Below, in pieces: positions 1 through 8,625 of a stretch of 64,000 nt of DNA. Both the position numbers and the translations under genes were made by a program. Positions within the stretch are counted from its first letter, which is position 1, and the number at the start of each line of letters is the position of its first letter. Below the pieces are notes generated by a model. It was not told where the DNA came from. It saw nothing but the letters and a program-made list of their open reading frames with translations, and did no database searches. Origin of the DNA: Thalassobium sp. R2A62 (lineage in GTDB: Bacteria > Pseudomonadota > Alphaproteobacteria > Rhodobacterales > Rhodobacteraceae); NCBI RefSeq assembly GCF_000161835.1, contig NZ_GG697169.2, forward strand, positions 1,420,418 through 1,484,417. Reading direction: 5' to 3'.

Positions 1-2
1 CC

Positions 3-446
3 CGGTCCACCGCCGTTGCCGATGTCGTCGGGTACCTTTGCGATTTGTCCGGTCTTCCTAGCGGGCCGGAACGCGATTGGCTAGAGGCAGACATTGTGGC
101 CTTGTCCGATATGTTTTCTGATCTCTTGGGCGCTGCATTTCTGCGGGTCAGGCTCTCTGTAGTGACGAACAACGCCTGCCGGAAATTCCACGTCGATGCG
201 CTCACCGCGCGTTTGATTTGCACCTACCGGGGAACAGGCACGCAGTATGGGGTCTCTTCAACGGGGCAAGATCCCAAACGTGTTTTCACGACGCCTACGG
301 GGACACCGATCCTGTTGCGCGGGACGCTTTGGCCGGATCAACCTCCATCAGGTCTTGTGCATCGATCCCCCCCTATTGAAGGGACCGGCGAAAGCAGGCT
401 AGTTCTCGTTCTCGATCCGGTTTTCGACCCTGAGGATGAACTATGA
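3..446 (+). CDS. DUF1826 domain protein, 3' part (5' end outside window)
   Basis: The reading frame is open from the left edge, so the true start lies upstream of the window. About 147 C-terminal residues are visible. The central stretch with the pattern NNxCxKFHxDxxTxRxxCTYRG is what I associate with the uncharacterised DUF1826 family, whose conserved His and Asp could bind metal. No biochemical function is known to me. Its stop overlaps the start of the next gene (CTATGA), so the two are probably translationally coupled. A TTG at 45 is a possible internal start but has no special support. The family call is fairly sure; function is unknown. Confidence 0.7.
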   Translation, partial: RSTAVADVVGYLCDLSGLPSGPERDWLEADIVALSDMFSDLLGAAFLRVRLSVVTNNACRKFHVDALTARLICTYRGTGTQYGVSSTGQDPKRVFTTPTGTPILLRGTLWPDQPPSGLVHRSPPIEGTGESRLVLVLDPVFDPEDEL

Positions 447-715
447 ACGGCAATCTGGGACAAAGCAGCCTAGGCCGACGGCGTCGTTCGGGCGATCCAA
501 TGGCGGCATATGACGCCTTGCCAGCACAGCTGCGATGCTGGTTGTCCCAAGCGGCCCTGCCTTGGTCCCCCAAATCCGCCAAACGCATTTGGTCCAAGTC
601 ACTGGCCAAAGGGTTATCCCCCGAGCAAACACTCGCGTCCCTAAGCCAAGCAGAACTCCGCACTCTGGCACGAGACCGCCAATCCACAGCATTCTATTCT
701 CAGTCTCAGGACTAA
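443..715 (+). CDS. DUF6525 family small basic protein
   Basis: This is a 90-residue protein starting at the ATG that overlaps the stop of the DUF1826 gene. The N-terminal pattern GNLGQxSLxRRRRxGDPMAxYDxLPxxLRxWL matches the short DUF6525 proteins that I know from Rhodobacteraceae. The protein is rich in Arg and Ser and has no signal peptide or membrane segment. The two genes form a coupled pair. No function is known. The C-terminal half (residues 45-80) has a helix-rich SxxxxxLAxLSQAELRTLARDR pattern, which might be a small helical domain. Confidence 0.65.
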   Translation: MNGNLGQSSLGRRRRSGDPMAAYDALPAQLRCWLSQAALPWSPKSAKRIWSKSLAKGLSPEQTLASLSQAELRTLARDRQSTAFYSQSQD

Positions 716-855
716 GCAAACGACCTGCATCTACTGTTCTTCACCGCAGGTTTAGTCGTAGCTGCAGCGCTGGGAGATGCCGCCTAGCCTTTTGCATTGA
801 CGACAAGGGTTTGGCAGCGACTGAAATCCAACAATCAATCCGATCAAACCCAGCT

Positions 856-1458
856 CTAATAGTTCCAAAGCATGCCGTCTTGCAGGCACACTACAGGATG
901 AGTGCCCGGTTTATATTCATAACGCGCCGCTTCCTTTTCATCGAAGTCGACACCGAGCCCCGGGGCATCATTGACATAAACCATGCCGTTTTCCATGACA
1001 TGCTCGGACGGAAACAACGCATCGCATTCGGCCACTCCCAGAACCAAGTATTCCTGAATACCAAAGTTAGGGGCCCACGCATTCAAATGATGCTGCGCCG
1101 CCATCGAGATCGGTGAATGGCTCGGCGCGCCGTGAAAGCCCGTGCGGACATGGTGCAGGCCTGCGAGATCGACGATACATTTGGCATGGGTAATTCCACC
1201 CGCACAGGTTACCGCCACGCGATTAAAATCAATCAGCTCGTTTTCGATGAGCTTGTTACAGTCCCAGATCGAATTGAACACTTCGCCTATCGCAATCGGA
1301 GTGGTCGAGTGCTGTCGTAGCAGCCGCAAAGCCTCTTGATCTTCGGCGGGCGTAGGATCCTCTAGCCAATAGAGCCCGACAGGTTCGGGCGCAGTGTTAC
1401 CAGCGACGTTTGAAACGGTTACGACATCTTCGATTTGCATGCCTCTTATCGAAGCCAT
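856..1458 (-). pseudogene. Mannonate/altronate dehydratase-like (ManD/RspA) C-terminal fragment
   Basis: From about residue 27 onward the translation follows the C-terminal half of the ManD/RspA branch of the enolase superfamily: WLEDPTPAEDQEA, TTPIAIGEVFNS, CAGGITH, HVRTGFHGA, PNFGIQEY, DAPGLGVDFDE and a final tryptophan-rich tail. Family members are about 400 residues; only about 175 homologous residues remain, so the N-terminal capping domain and the first metal ligands are gone. The piece begins 6 bp after the stop of the MdeB-like gene, and its first ~25 residues are unrelated to the family. It could be translated as a fragment but should be inactive as a dehydratase. Confidence 0.75.
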
Positions 1459-1464
1459 TTTGCA

Positions 1465-3846
1465 TCAACTCACAGACCGCAGATCAATTGGACGCCCCGC
1501 CGTCAGCCCGTTGATGGCCGTGAGAATGCCCATTCGGTCGATGCCAAAGTGGTGGTAAAGATCCTGAATGGTCCCCGTTTGCCCGAAATGTTCTACCCCA
1601 AGCGATACCGCGCGGTGACCTGCCACCGACCCAAGCCAGCCCAGCGTCGCAGGGTGGCCGTCTATCACGGTTACGATGGAACACGTGCTAGGCAAATCCC
1701 CAAGCAAGGTTTCGATATGCGAACGTGCCGTCATGCTCCCACGCGCCCGTGCGCGTTGCGCCGCGGTCCAGCCTGCGTTCAGCCGATCCGCAGACGTTAT
1801 GGCCAGCACACCTACATCGCGCCGCGCATCGGCCAGTTGGCCAGCTGCTGCGATAGCTTCTTGGGCCACGGCTCCTTGATAGGCGATCACTACATCGCAA
1901 TTTGGCCCCGGTTTGCGCAGCCAATAAGCTCCATCCACAGCCCCTTGGCGGAACGCATCATCCAAGCGCTTGCCAGGTTGCTCCAGCGGAGCTGTTGTCA
2001 GCCGCAGATAAACCGAACCACCCGTCTCATCGCGCAACCACGTGCGCTCATCTGGGTCGCCGTCACCATCGCGCTGCATATAATCAAAGGCCCACCCCAT
2101 GATCACAGCCAATTCATCCGCAAAGGCAGGTTCGAAACTGGCTAACCCATCTTGGGCTATGCCCGTCAGAGGTGTGCCGATAGATTGATGTGCCCCACCT
2201 TCAGGAGCGAGCGTCACACCAGACGGCGTGCCCACGATCATGAACCGCGCGTCCTGATAACATGCGTAGTTCAGCGCATCGAGGCCACGGTGCACGAAGG
2301 GGTCATAGACAGTGCCAATCGGAATGACCCGCTTACCAAAGAGCGAATGTGACAGACCGGCCGCACCCAGCAACAAGAACAGGTTCATCTCGGCAATGCC
2401 AATTTCAAGGTGTTGGCCTTCGGGGGCAAAGTTCCATTTCGCAGTCGACGGAATCCGGTGCTCGATAAAGGCGTCCGCCTTCTCGGCGCGTGCAAACAAT
2501 TTGCGCCGATTGACCCATGGTCCGAGACTGGTGGTGCCCGTCACATCAGGCGAAGTTGTCATGATCCGACGCGCCAAATCGCTGTTACCCTTGGCTAAAT
2601 CATCAAGGATTTTACCAAACGCCGCTTGGGTCGAAATCTCGCGGTCGGTTGCAATATCGATCTGAGGCACAGGCAATGCTGCGTCAGAAAACCTGCGCGG
2701 GCCATTGGCAAAAAACGGTGCTGTGTCCATGAAGGTCTGGAATGCAGACTTGTCTGTGACCGTCGCCAGCGGCTCCCATTCTTGTCCTTCGGGCACGCCC
2801 ATATGCGTCTGCCAATCCGCCATCTGCGCCTTGGTCATCAACCCGCCGTGGTTGTCTTTGTGACCTGCAATTGGTGTGCCCCAGCCTTTGACCGTGTAGG
2901 CTAGAAAACACACAGGTCTATCGTGATCGATGCTAGCGAATGTCTCGGCCATTGTTTGCACACAGTTCCCACCAAGATTTTCCATCAAAGCGGCCAATGC
3001 GTCATCATCGCGCGCGTCCAGTAGGGCCGTCACCGTTCCCTGATCACCCAGATCATCCATCAAGCGTTTGCGCCAACCGGCACCGCCTTGGTAGGTCAGC
3101 GCGGAATACTCCTGATTGGGACACGCCTCGATCCAATCGCGCAGCGCATCACCGCCGGGTTCGTCAAACGCGGCCCGTTGCAACGCCCCGTATTTCACAC
3201 GCACAACATCCCAGCCGAAGGCATCAAAGATCTTTTCGATCCGCGCAAACAGCCCTTCACGCACGATCCCGTCAAGCGACTGGCGGTTGTAGTCAATGAT
3301 CCACCAACAGTTGCGCAGATCGTTTTTCCAGCCCTCTTGCAAGGCTTCATAGATGTTGCCTTCGTCCAGCTCGGCATCGCCTACTAACGCGACCATTCGG
3401 CCTTGGGTCACATCCGTACCCCAATCCTTGGCGGTAATGTAGTCCTGCACCAGTGAGGCCAGCGACGTGATCGCAACACCCAAGCCGACAGAACCGGTGG
3501 AAAAATCAACGTCATCCACATCCTTCGTGCGGCTTGGATAACTTTGCACGCCACCTAGCCCACGAAAATTCTTCATCCGGGCGCGATCCATATTGCCCAT
3601 CAGATATTGTATCGCGTGAAAGACAGGGCTGGCATGAGGTTTGACGGCAACACGATCTTCGGGGCGCAGGGCACTGAAATAAAGTGCTGTCATAATCGAC
3701 ACCATCGAGGCTGAGCTCGCCTGATGGCCACCAACTTTAATCCCGTCCGCCTTGGGGCGCAGGTGGTTGGCATTGTGGATCATCCAATGGGACAACCAAA
3801 GCAGTCGTTGTTCCATCGTTCTCAGGTGTGATGTGTTCTGTGTCAT
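1465..3846 (-). CDS. mdeB: E1-type 2-oxoacid dehydrogenase / transketolase family protein, MdeB-like
   Basis: This is a large ThDP enzyme of about 793 residues in the AceE/transketolase fold. Visible landmarks are the N-terminal GGHQASSASM segment, the ThDP motif starting GDAELDEGNIYEAL and ending with an Asn-containing DYNRQSLDG, and the transketolase-like pyrimidine-binding half (EIGIAEMNLFLLLGAAGLS, APEGGAHQSIGTPL). In Pseudomonas putida, mdeB encodes such an E1-like protein next to methionine gamma-lyase and is thought to oxidise the 2-oxobutyrate that the lyase releases. The same partners occur here, so I infer that role. Translation could also begin at GTG 3873. ATG 3846 was preferred, though neither has a strong ribosome binding site. 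An Lrp regulator is divergent upstream. Substrate is inferred, not shown. Confidence 0.7.
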   Translation of the reverse strand: MTQNTSHLRTMEQRLLWLSHWMIHNANHLRPKADGIKVGGHQASSASMVSIMTALYFSALRPEDRVAVKPHASPVFHAIQYLMGNMDRARMKNFRGLGGVQSYPSRTKDVDDVDFSTGSVGLGVAITSLASLVQDYITAKDWGTDVTQGRMVALVGDAELDEGNIYEALQEGWKNDLRNCWWIIDYNRQSLDGIVREGLFARIEKIFDAFGWDVVRVKYGALQRAAFDEPGGDALRDWIEACPNQEYSALTYQGGAGWRKRLMDDLGDQGTVTALLDARDDDALAALMENLGGNCVQTMAETFASIDHDRPVCFLAYTVKGWGTPIAGHKDNHGGLMTKAQMADWQTHMGVPEGQEWEPLATVTDKSAFQTFMDTAPFFANGPRRFSDAALPVPQIDIATDREISTQAAFGKILDDLAKGNSDLARRIMTTSPDVTGTTSLGPWVNRRKLFARAEKADAFIEHRIPSTAKWNFAPEGQHLEIGIAEMNLFLLLGAAGLSHSLFGKRVIPIGTVYDPFVHRGLDALNYACYQDARFMIVGTPSGVTLAPEGGAHQSIGTPLTGIAQDGLASFEPAFADELAVIMGWAFDYMQRDGDGDPDERTWLRDETGGSVYLRLTTAPLEQPGKRLDDAFRQGAVDGAYWLRKPGPNCDVVIAYQGAVAQEAIAAAGQLADARRDVGVLAITSADRLNAGWTAAQRARARGSMTARSHIETLLGDLPSTCSIVTVIDGHPATLGWLGSVAGHRAVSLGVEHFGQTGTIQDLYHHFGIDRMGILTAINGLTAGRPIDLRSVS

Positions 3847-3927
3847 AGCTCTTGAATATGCTGTTTCTCGCACCGAATGGGACTAAAATGGTGTGCAATA
3901 TGTATCAATTGCGCAGTAATACCGCGT

Positions 3928-3942
3928 AATATTGACAATATT
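3928..3942. promoter_or_regulatory. 15-bp perfect palindrome, candidate Lrp operator
   Basis: AATATTGACAATATT is a perfect palindrome around a central A. It lies in the 121-bp gap between the divergent MdeB-like gene and the lrp gene. Lrp/AsnC proteins bind 13-15-bp AT-rich palindromes near their own genes. A -35-like TTGACA (3932-3937) lies inside the palindrome, with TAATGT (3956-3961) 18 bp downstream, so binding could repress the lrp promoter. Confidence 0.45.
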
Positions 3943-3967
3943 TGTCGGATTTCACTAATGTCTGGAT

Positions 3968-4420
3968 ATGGATACAATTGATCTGAAAATACTCAAAGCG
4001 CTGCAACAAGATGCCCGGCTGACCCATCAAGACCTAAGCGACCTTGTGGGGCTGTCGCCGACGCCTTGCGCACGCCGGATTCGCAAATTGGAACAGGACG
4101 GTATGATCACGGGCTACACCGCGCAGATCGACGAGAAAAAGGCGGGGTTTGGGTTTTCGGTCTTTGTGTCAGTGCAGTTGGATCAGCAAGTGGATGATCG
4201 CCTCCAAGACTTTGAGGCCGAGGTCCGTCGGTTCCCCGAAATCGTCGATTGTTGGCTGATGACAGGCCGGTTTGACTATCTGGTGCGTGTCGCCGTGCAT
4301 GATTTAAACGAATTTGAACGGTTCCTGACAGGACGGCTTAACAAGGTTGCGGGGATCGCGTCATTGGAAAGCGCGATCCCGATCCGCCGCGTCAAAAATG
4401 CAGCAACCCGTTTGGAATAA
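3968..4420 (+). CDS. Lrp/AsnC family transcriptional regulator (MdeB-side)
   Basis: This 150-residue protein has the standard Lrp layout: an N-terminal winged helix-turn-helix (residues 1-60, with LTHQDLSDLVGLSPTPCARR as the recognition region) and a C-terminal RAM/ligand-binding domain (about residues 65-145, with the conserved GRFDYLVRV strand). It is divergent from the MdeB-like gene and ends 8 bp from the convergent end of the DmdA-like gene. Such regulators sense amino acids. With methionine gamma-lyase nearby, a sulfur amino acid is a likely ligand, but that is inference. There is no clear ribosome binding site before the ATG, and a possible promoter sits so close that the transcript might be leaderless. 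Confidence 0.85.
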   Translation: MDTIDLKILKALQQDARLTHQDLSDLVGLSPTPCARRIRKLEQDGMITGYTAQIDEKKAGFGFSVFVSVQLDQQVDDRLQDFEAEVRRFPEIVDCWLMTGRFDYLVRVAVHDLNEFERFLTGRLNKVAGIASLESAIPIRRVKNAATRLE

Positions 4421-4428
4421 TGCGGCGA

Positions 4429-5541
4429 TCAGATGAACGGAATGGCCGCCTGATGTGCACCGTGGATCGTGTCTGCGATTGTGATCGAAAGGGCGGTGTC
4501 TATGCCCGCAAGGTCGGCGCGAAGCAGGCCGATGCCGATCGTTTTATCCAGCCTTTTTGAGAAGGCAAATTCGCTGACGTATCCGACCTGTTCGGCGTCT
4601 CGCATCAACGCCACCTGATGCCCTGGTGGCGTTGGATGCCCGTCAATGATCAACCCGACCAACGTCCGATTGGCACCCTCTTGCGCTATTTTCTCAAGTG
4701 CTACTTTGCCGACGAAATCATGCCCACCTGCAAGATCCACCAGCCCGCCGAACCCGACTTCATAGGGGTTAGCACGATGCGTTTGCAGGCGCATATCGGC
4801 TCCGTATGACAGCAAACCACTTTCCAAACGCTCGATATCGTTGGGCGCACCGGGGCCAAGGACAAACTCAGCTCCCGCCTCCTTGACCTTATCCCAAAGA
4901 ACGTCGCCTTGTGCACTGTTTTGCAAGTACAGCTCGAACCCACCCTGTTTGGACCACCCAGAACGGGCAAGAACCAAGGGGATGCCGTCCAGATCTGTCT
5001 GGGCAAAACCAAAATATTTGAACTCACGGATATGCTCGCCAAACAGCTTGGCTACTACGTCTTCAGCCTTAGGTCCTTGGAGCGCAAGCGGGGAAACATC
5101 CGGCTCGCTCACCTGCACGTCCCAACCGCGTTCACGCCCGATGGCGGCGGCCCAGAGATGGATGTCACTATCCGCGACCGACAGCCAATACCGGTCTTCG
5201 TCCAGTTTCAGCAACACTGGATCATTGACCACCCAACCATCATGATCGCACAGTAGAACATAGCGGCCTTGCCCGATCTTGGTTTTGCTCAGATTGCGCG
5301 GGGTAAGGTACTGTGCCAGCTTGCCAGCATCTGGCCCTTGCAATTGCACCTGTCGCTGCGCGGCCACATCCCACATCGCAACACCGTTCATAAGCCGATC
5401 ATATTCAGCCTCAGGGTCGCCGTAGTTCCCCGGGATCAGCATATGATTGTAAACAGAAAAGCTGCGCACCCCGTCACGGACCGTTGCGTCGAAATAGGCG
5501 GATTTGCGCAGGTTTGGGCCAATTCCAATGTGGTGGGTCAT
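4429..5541 (-). CDS. DmdA-like GcvT-family tetrahydrofolate methyltransferase (possible DMSP demethylase)
   Basis: This 370-residue protein belongs to the glycine-cleavage T family. Several stretches resemble what I recall of DMSP demethylase DmdA: VYNHMLIPGN near the N-terminus, WDVAAQRQVQLQGPDA, LTPRNLSKTKIGQGRYV, NDPVLLKLDEDRYWLSVADSD, EPDVSPLALQGP, ARSGWSKQGGFELYL and NDIERLESGLLSYG. DmdA moves a methyl group from dimethylsulfoniopropionate to tetrahydrofolate. The gene lies 53 bp downstream of methionine gamma-lyase on the same strand and is probably co-transcribed with it. Some GcvT-like paralogues of DmdA do not use DMSP, and the substrate cannot be decided from sequence alone. The length matches DmdA. 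Confidence 0.65.
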   Translation of the reverse strand: MTHHIGIGPNLRKSAYFDATVRDGVRSFSVYNHMLIPGNYGDPEAEYDRLMNGVAMWDVAAQRQVQLQGPDAGKLAQYLTPRNLSKTKIGQGRYVLLCDHDGWVVNDPVLLKLDEDRYWLSVADSDIHLWAAAIGRERGWDVQVSEPDVSPLALQGPKAEDVVAKLFGEHIREFKYFGFAQTDLDGIPLVLARSGWSKQGGFELYLQNSAQGDVLWDKVKEAGAEFVLGPGAPNDIERLESGLLSYGADMRLQTHRANPYEVGFGGLVDLAGGHDFVGKVALEKIAQEGANRTLVGLIIDGHPTPPGHQVALMRDAEQVGYVSEFAFSKRLDKTIGIGLLRADLAGIDTALSITIADTIHGAHQAAIPFI

Positions 5542-5594
5542 GAGTTTTCTTTCGGTTAGAGCGTCTTACTTGGTAATTAAAGCAATTGGTGGCA

Positions 5595-6791
5595 TCAGCC
5601 CGTCATTGCCATTGGTCGTGGTGACAAAGCTTGATCCAGATCAGCTAGAATGTCTTGCACATCTTCAAGACCGATGGACAGACGCACTAGGCCATCACTG
5701 ATCTCATGATGCGCGCGCTCCTCCGGTGTATAAGTCGAATGGGTCATCGACGCCGGATGCTGGATTAAGGTTTCAGCATCGCCAAGTGATACGGCCCTCT
5801 GGATCATGCCAAGGCTGTTCATCAGCTCCCGCCCAGCTGCAATGCCCCCGGTCATCTCAAAAGCAATCATGCCGCCGGACAACGACATCTGCTTTTGCGC
5901 GATGTCATATTGCTGCCCGTGCGGCAGCCCCGGAAAACTGACCTTGCCGACGGCTGGATGTACCGACAACCATTCAGCAATTTGCTGAGCGGTGTGGGAA
6001 TGCCGTTCCATCCGTAGCGCGAGTGTTTTCAGCCCCCGCTGCACCAATAGGGCGTTGAACGGGGCCATGACTGCACCAGTCATGTCTTTCATGCCCACCA
6101 ATCGGATTTCATTAATTATATCGGCCATGCCCACAACCAATCCAGCAACCAGATCACCGTGCCCGCCAAGGTATTTTGTCGCCGAATGCAGCACAATATC
6201 CGCGCCATGCGCCGTGGGTTGGGTAATGTAGGGCGTCGCATAGGTGTTATCAACAATCACCGTCGCCCCACCCGCATGCGCAATCTCAGACACCGCCGCG
6301 ATGTCGACGAGCCGCATGTTCGGATTGGCGGGGGTCTCAAAATACACGATTCTCGTTTTTTCGCTCATCGCAGTGGTCAGGTTTTCGGGGTTCGTCAGGT
6401 CCACATGGGTGACGTTGATCCCAAACTTTGCCAACCCATGGTGCATGAACGCGAAGGTGCAGCCATAAAGCGTCTTGTCGACGATCAACTCATCCCCGGG
6501 GCTGAGCAACGTCCAAAGCGTCGCGGAAATTGCGCCCATACCAGAGGCCAGCGCAAGCCCCGCCTCGGCGCCCTCAAGGGATGCAATGCGCTTTTCCAGA
6601 ATATCCAGCGTCGGATTCGATATTCGAGAATAAACATACCCTTCACGCTCGCCTGCGAAGATCTCTTCGCCCGCTTCCGCGCTCTCAAATGCAAAGGTAG
6701 ACGCCATATGCAAAGGAGGCGTCAACGCGCCTTGGTTGTCCTTGGGGTCGTACCCCAGATGAATGGCGCGGGTGGCGAAACCTTTAGTCAT
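5595..6791 (-). CDS. mdeA: L-methionine gamma-lyase (PLP enzyme)
   Basis: From ATG 6791 the protein has 398 residues, the length I recall for P. putida MdeA. Key features are YSRISNPT (PLP phosphate-binding Tyr and Arg from the neighbouring subunit), ASGMGAI, TLYGCTFAF with the Cys typical of methionine gamma-lyases rather than cystathionine enzymes, and SATKYLGGHGD with the PLP lysine (about residue 206). It cleaves methionine to methanethiol, 2-oxobutyrate and ammonia. An in-frame GTG at 6818 exists, but AGGAG lies 7 bp before ATG 6791, which decides the start. The DmdA-like gene follows on the same strand, and an Lrp gene is divergent upstream. Confidence 0.9.
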   Translation of the reverse strand: MTKGFATRAIHLGYDPKDNQGALTPPLHMASTFAFESAEAGEEIFAGEREGYVYSRISNPTLDILEKRIASLEGAEAGLALASGMGAISATLWTLLSPGDELIVDKTLYGCTFAFMHHGLAKFGINVTHVDLTNPENLTTAMSEKTRIVYFETPANPNMRLVDIAAVSEIAHAGGATVIVDNTYATPYITQPTAHGADIVLHSATKYLGGHGDLVAGLVVGMADIINEIRLVGMKDMTGAVMAPFNALLVQRGLKTLALRMERHSHTAQQIAEWLSVHPAVGKVSFPGLPHGQQYDIAQKQMSLSGGMIAFEMTGGIAAGRELMNSLGMIQRAVSLGDAETLIQHPASMTHSTYTPEERAHHEISDGLVRLSIGLEDVQDILADLDQALSPRPMAMTG

Positions 6792-6845
6792 GACTGCTCT
6801 CCTATGTGTTGCAGTCACATATAGTCATTTCAAACTTGAGGATAT

Positions 6846-6880
6846 TGCTAATAATGCCTTGAAATCGATATAGATTAGCA
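6846..6880. promoter_or_regulatory. Inverted repeat in mdeA/lrp divergent promoter region
   Basis: TGCTAAT (6846-6852) and its exact reverse complement ATTAGCA (6874-6880) lie 21 bp apart in the 105-bp gap between methionine gamma-lyase and the divergent lrp gene. The position suits an operator for the adjacent Lrp protein. Only the arms are seen; binding is inferred. Confidence 0.4.
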
Positions 6881-6896
6881 GATACTGCCAATTATT

Positions 6897-7355
6897 ATGA
6901 AATTAGATGATAAAGATCGCCAGATCATCCGCACCCTTCAACGAGACGGGCGGGTCACCAATCAGGATTTGGCCGCAGCAGTAAATCTATCGCCGTCTCC
7001 CTGCCTGCGCCGCGTTAAAAACCTTGAAACAGCGGGGATCATTCAGGGCTATACTGCCCGCGTGAACGCCAAGGCCTACGGCCTTGCTGTCACCGCCTTT
7101 GTGAATGTCCGGTTGGAACGACATGACGAAGAAACCGTGAATCGGTTTGAAGGCGAAGTGATGCGCATGGATGAGGTTCTCGACTGTCATGTCATGGCGG
7201 GCCAAGCCGACTATCAGCTTCGCGTGGTTGTCGCCGATCTTGAGCAATACGAGCAATTTGTGCGTGACCGGCTTCAACGTATCGGCGGTCTGGCGTCTAT
7301 CGACACTCGATTTGCATATGGAACGGTCAAGGAAGCCGCGGCTTTCCCAGTATGA
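6897..7355 (+). CDS. mdeR: Lrp/AsnC family regulator, MdeR-like
   Basis: A 152-residue Lrp-type regulator with an N-terminal winged HTH (VTNQDLAAAVNLSPSPCLRR, about residues 20-40) and a C-terminal RAM domain (GQADYQLRVVV near residue 105). It is transcribed away from methionine gamma-lyase, the arrangement known for mdeR and mdeA in Pseudomonas, where the Lrp-type MdeR activates the lyase operon. It is similar to, but clearly different from, the Lrp gene at 3968-4420, so the locus has two paralogous sensors. The symbol is by context and family; I cannot test orthology. Confidence 0.75.
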   Translation: MKLDDKDRQIIRTLQRDGRVTNQDLAAAVNLSPSPCLRRVKNLETAGIIQGYTARVNAKAYGLAVTAFVNVRLERHDEETVNRFEGEVMRMDEVLDCHVMAGQADYQLRVVVADLEQYEQFVRDRLQRIGGLASIDTRFAYGTVKEAAAFPV

Positions 7356-7800
7356 ATACAGAGATATGCCAAAGGCAACTTTGTCCCGCGCCTTGATCTT
7401 TGATCGTCCCGTTTCCGCTGCGGCTCGCATAAATGACAGATTTTCCCACCACGAAGCGACGTAGAGATCTACGTTATCGCAGCGATTTCCGCGCAGCGTG
7501 CGCTTGCAGCTTCAAATCAACAGGACCGATGACGGCTCAAACCAGACCTTCGCTGAATGGCGTTCCGATGGCAGTTTTGCGCCCAAAGTGGACGTGTGCA
7601 GCTCTTGCTGATGCAGCATTCGCTCTCACGAGAGGGATCCTTTTTAGGTCAATATGATGAGTTTCATCAAAGCAGTCATTCAAGACAGCAACGTTTGGAA
7701 ATTGGTGTGCATGGGTTTAGCCGGATACAGCGGGAGCTGTTTCAAAACATGTCGCTATATGGGATTGGCTAGGAACGATTAGCTCATGAATACCATTTCT
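7356..7800. other. 445-bp stretch without a recognisable gene
   Basis: Two overlapping short frames are open here, but neither has a family resemblance or a good ribosome binding site. The region separates the methionine locus from the GntR-led catabolic locus. It may hold a decayed gene; I see no IS ends or terminator. Confidence 0.4.
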
Positions 7801-8469
7801 CTAATCGGACAGCTCAGCCATGGCCGCAAGTGTGTGGTCCAGTCCTAACCGGATATGTGTTTCCAGAGCTGCTTTTGCCGTCGTGGTGTCGCGGGCAAGA
7901 GCCGCGTCGAACATTGTTTTGTGCTCCAGAACAGCATCAGCGCCGCGATAGGTGAGAACCAACATCTGATAGCGGAGGTATTTGTCAAAAATCGTACCGT
8001 GCAAAGAAAGAAGGTTTTGTGAATTGCAGGCTTGAATAAGCGCTTGATGAAATTCCCAATCATACCGCTTCCACAGTTCTTTTTGTGTTGTGTCGCCATC
8101 CAACATTTTCTGCTCGATCAGGTGTAGTTTGTGGTGGGCGGCAACCAAGTTCCCTTCCCAATCGGCGTCCCCGCAGGCGATTGATGTCTCAAGCGCGGAG
8201 CATTCCAGCAAAATGCGCAACTCTGCAATCTCTGTCAGGTCTGCAGCGGATACGGGCCGCACAAAGAAACCACGTTGTTCAGCCGCTTGCACGAAACCTT
8301 CACTGGCCAGACGGTTCAATGTCTCACGCAATGTCGACACGCTGGCGGCGTATCTGTCGCGCAAACCGTCCAGCTTTAATTTGGTTCCAGGCGCAAGTTC
8401 ACCAAAGATGATGTCGTGCTTGATGCGTTCGTACGTGCTGGACCCAACCGTGGGTGCGGATTGTGACAT
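7801..8469 (-). CDS. GntR family regulator, FCD (FadR-type) subfamily
   Basis: A 222-residue regulator. The N-terminal winged HTH (YERIKHDIIFGELAPGTKL, then VSTLRETLNRLASEGFV) is of GntR type. The C-terminal all-helical FCD domain carries the ELRILLECSALE helix and two histidines (FHQALI, ETHIRLGLDH) of the kind that hold a metal and an organic acid ligand. An in-frame ATG at 8508 exists, but GAGGG lies about 6 bp before ATG 8469, so the latter was chosen. It is divergent from the catabolic gene row starting at 8626 and is its likely regulator, probably a repressor released by a substrate-derived acid. Confidence 0.85.
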   Translation of the reverse strand: MSQSAPTVGSSTYERIKHDIIFGELAPGTKLKLDGLRDRYAASVSTLRETLNRLASEGFVQAAEQRGFFVRPVSAADLTEIAELRILLECSALETSIACGDADWEGNLVAAHHKLHLIEQKMLDGDTTQKELWKRYDWEFHQALIQACNSQNLLSLHGTIFDKYLRYQMLVLTYRGADAVLEHKTMFDAALARDTTTAKAALETHIRLGLDHTLAAMAELSD

Positions 8470-8554
8470 GCTTGCCCTCAAGAGTAGTGGTTTTTCAGGT
8501 AATAGCATAATTATCTGATATTCCTCAACGAGAGATAAAGTAGGCCTTTATAAA

Positions 8555-8568
8555 AAATATCATATATT
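8555..8568. promoter_or_regulatory. AT-rich operator-like motif, copy 1
   Basis: AAATATCATATATT lies between the gntR gene and the divergent dehydrogenase gene. An identical 14-mer occurs at 9682-9695, and close variants at 15247-15260 and 15271-15283. Its placement only in promoter-sized gaps of this locus suggests the GntR operator. Confidence 0.5.
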
Positions 8569-8625
8569 ATTGCGAATCTGATTTACTCTGCTAGCGTGGC
8601 CGGAACGTATGCATCAGAGGGCTAA

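Noticed and set aside
535-1116. A 193-codon + strand frame
   Set aside because: Overlaps the DUF6525 gene and lies antisense to the ManD-like fragment; no family resemblance.
1435-2145. A 236-codon + strand frame
   Set aside because: Antisense to the well supported MdeB-like gene; basic, repetitive composition typical of a shadow frame.
7433-7772. Two short frames in the gap before gntR
   Set aside because: They overlap in different frames, lack start signals and resemble no family.
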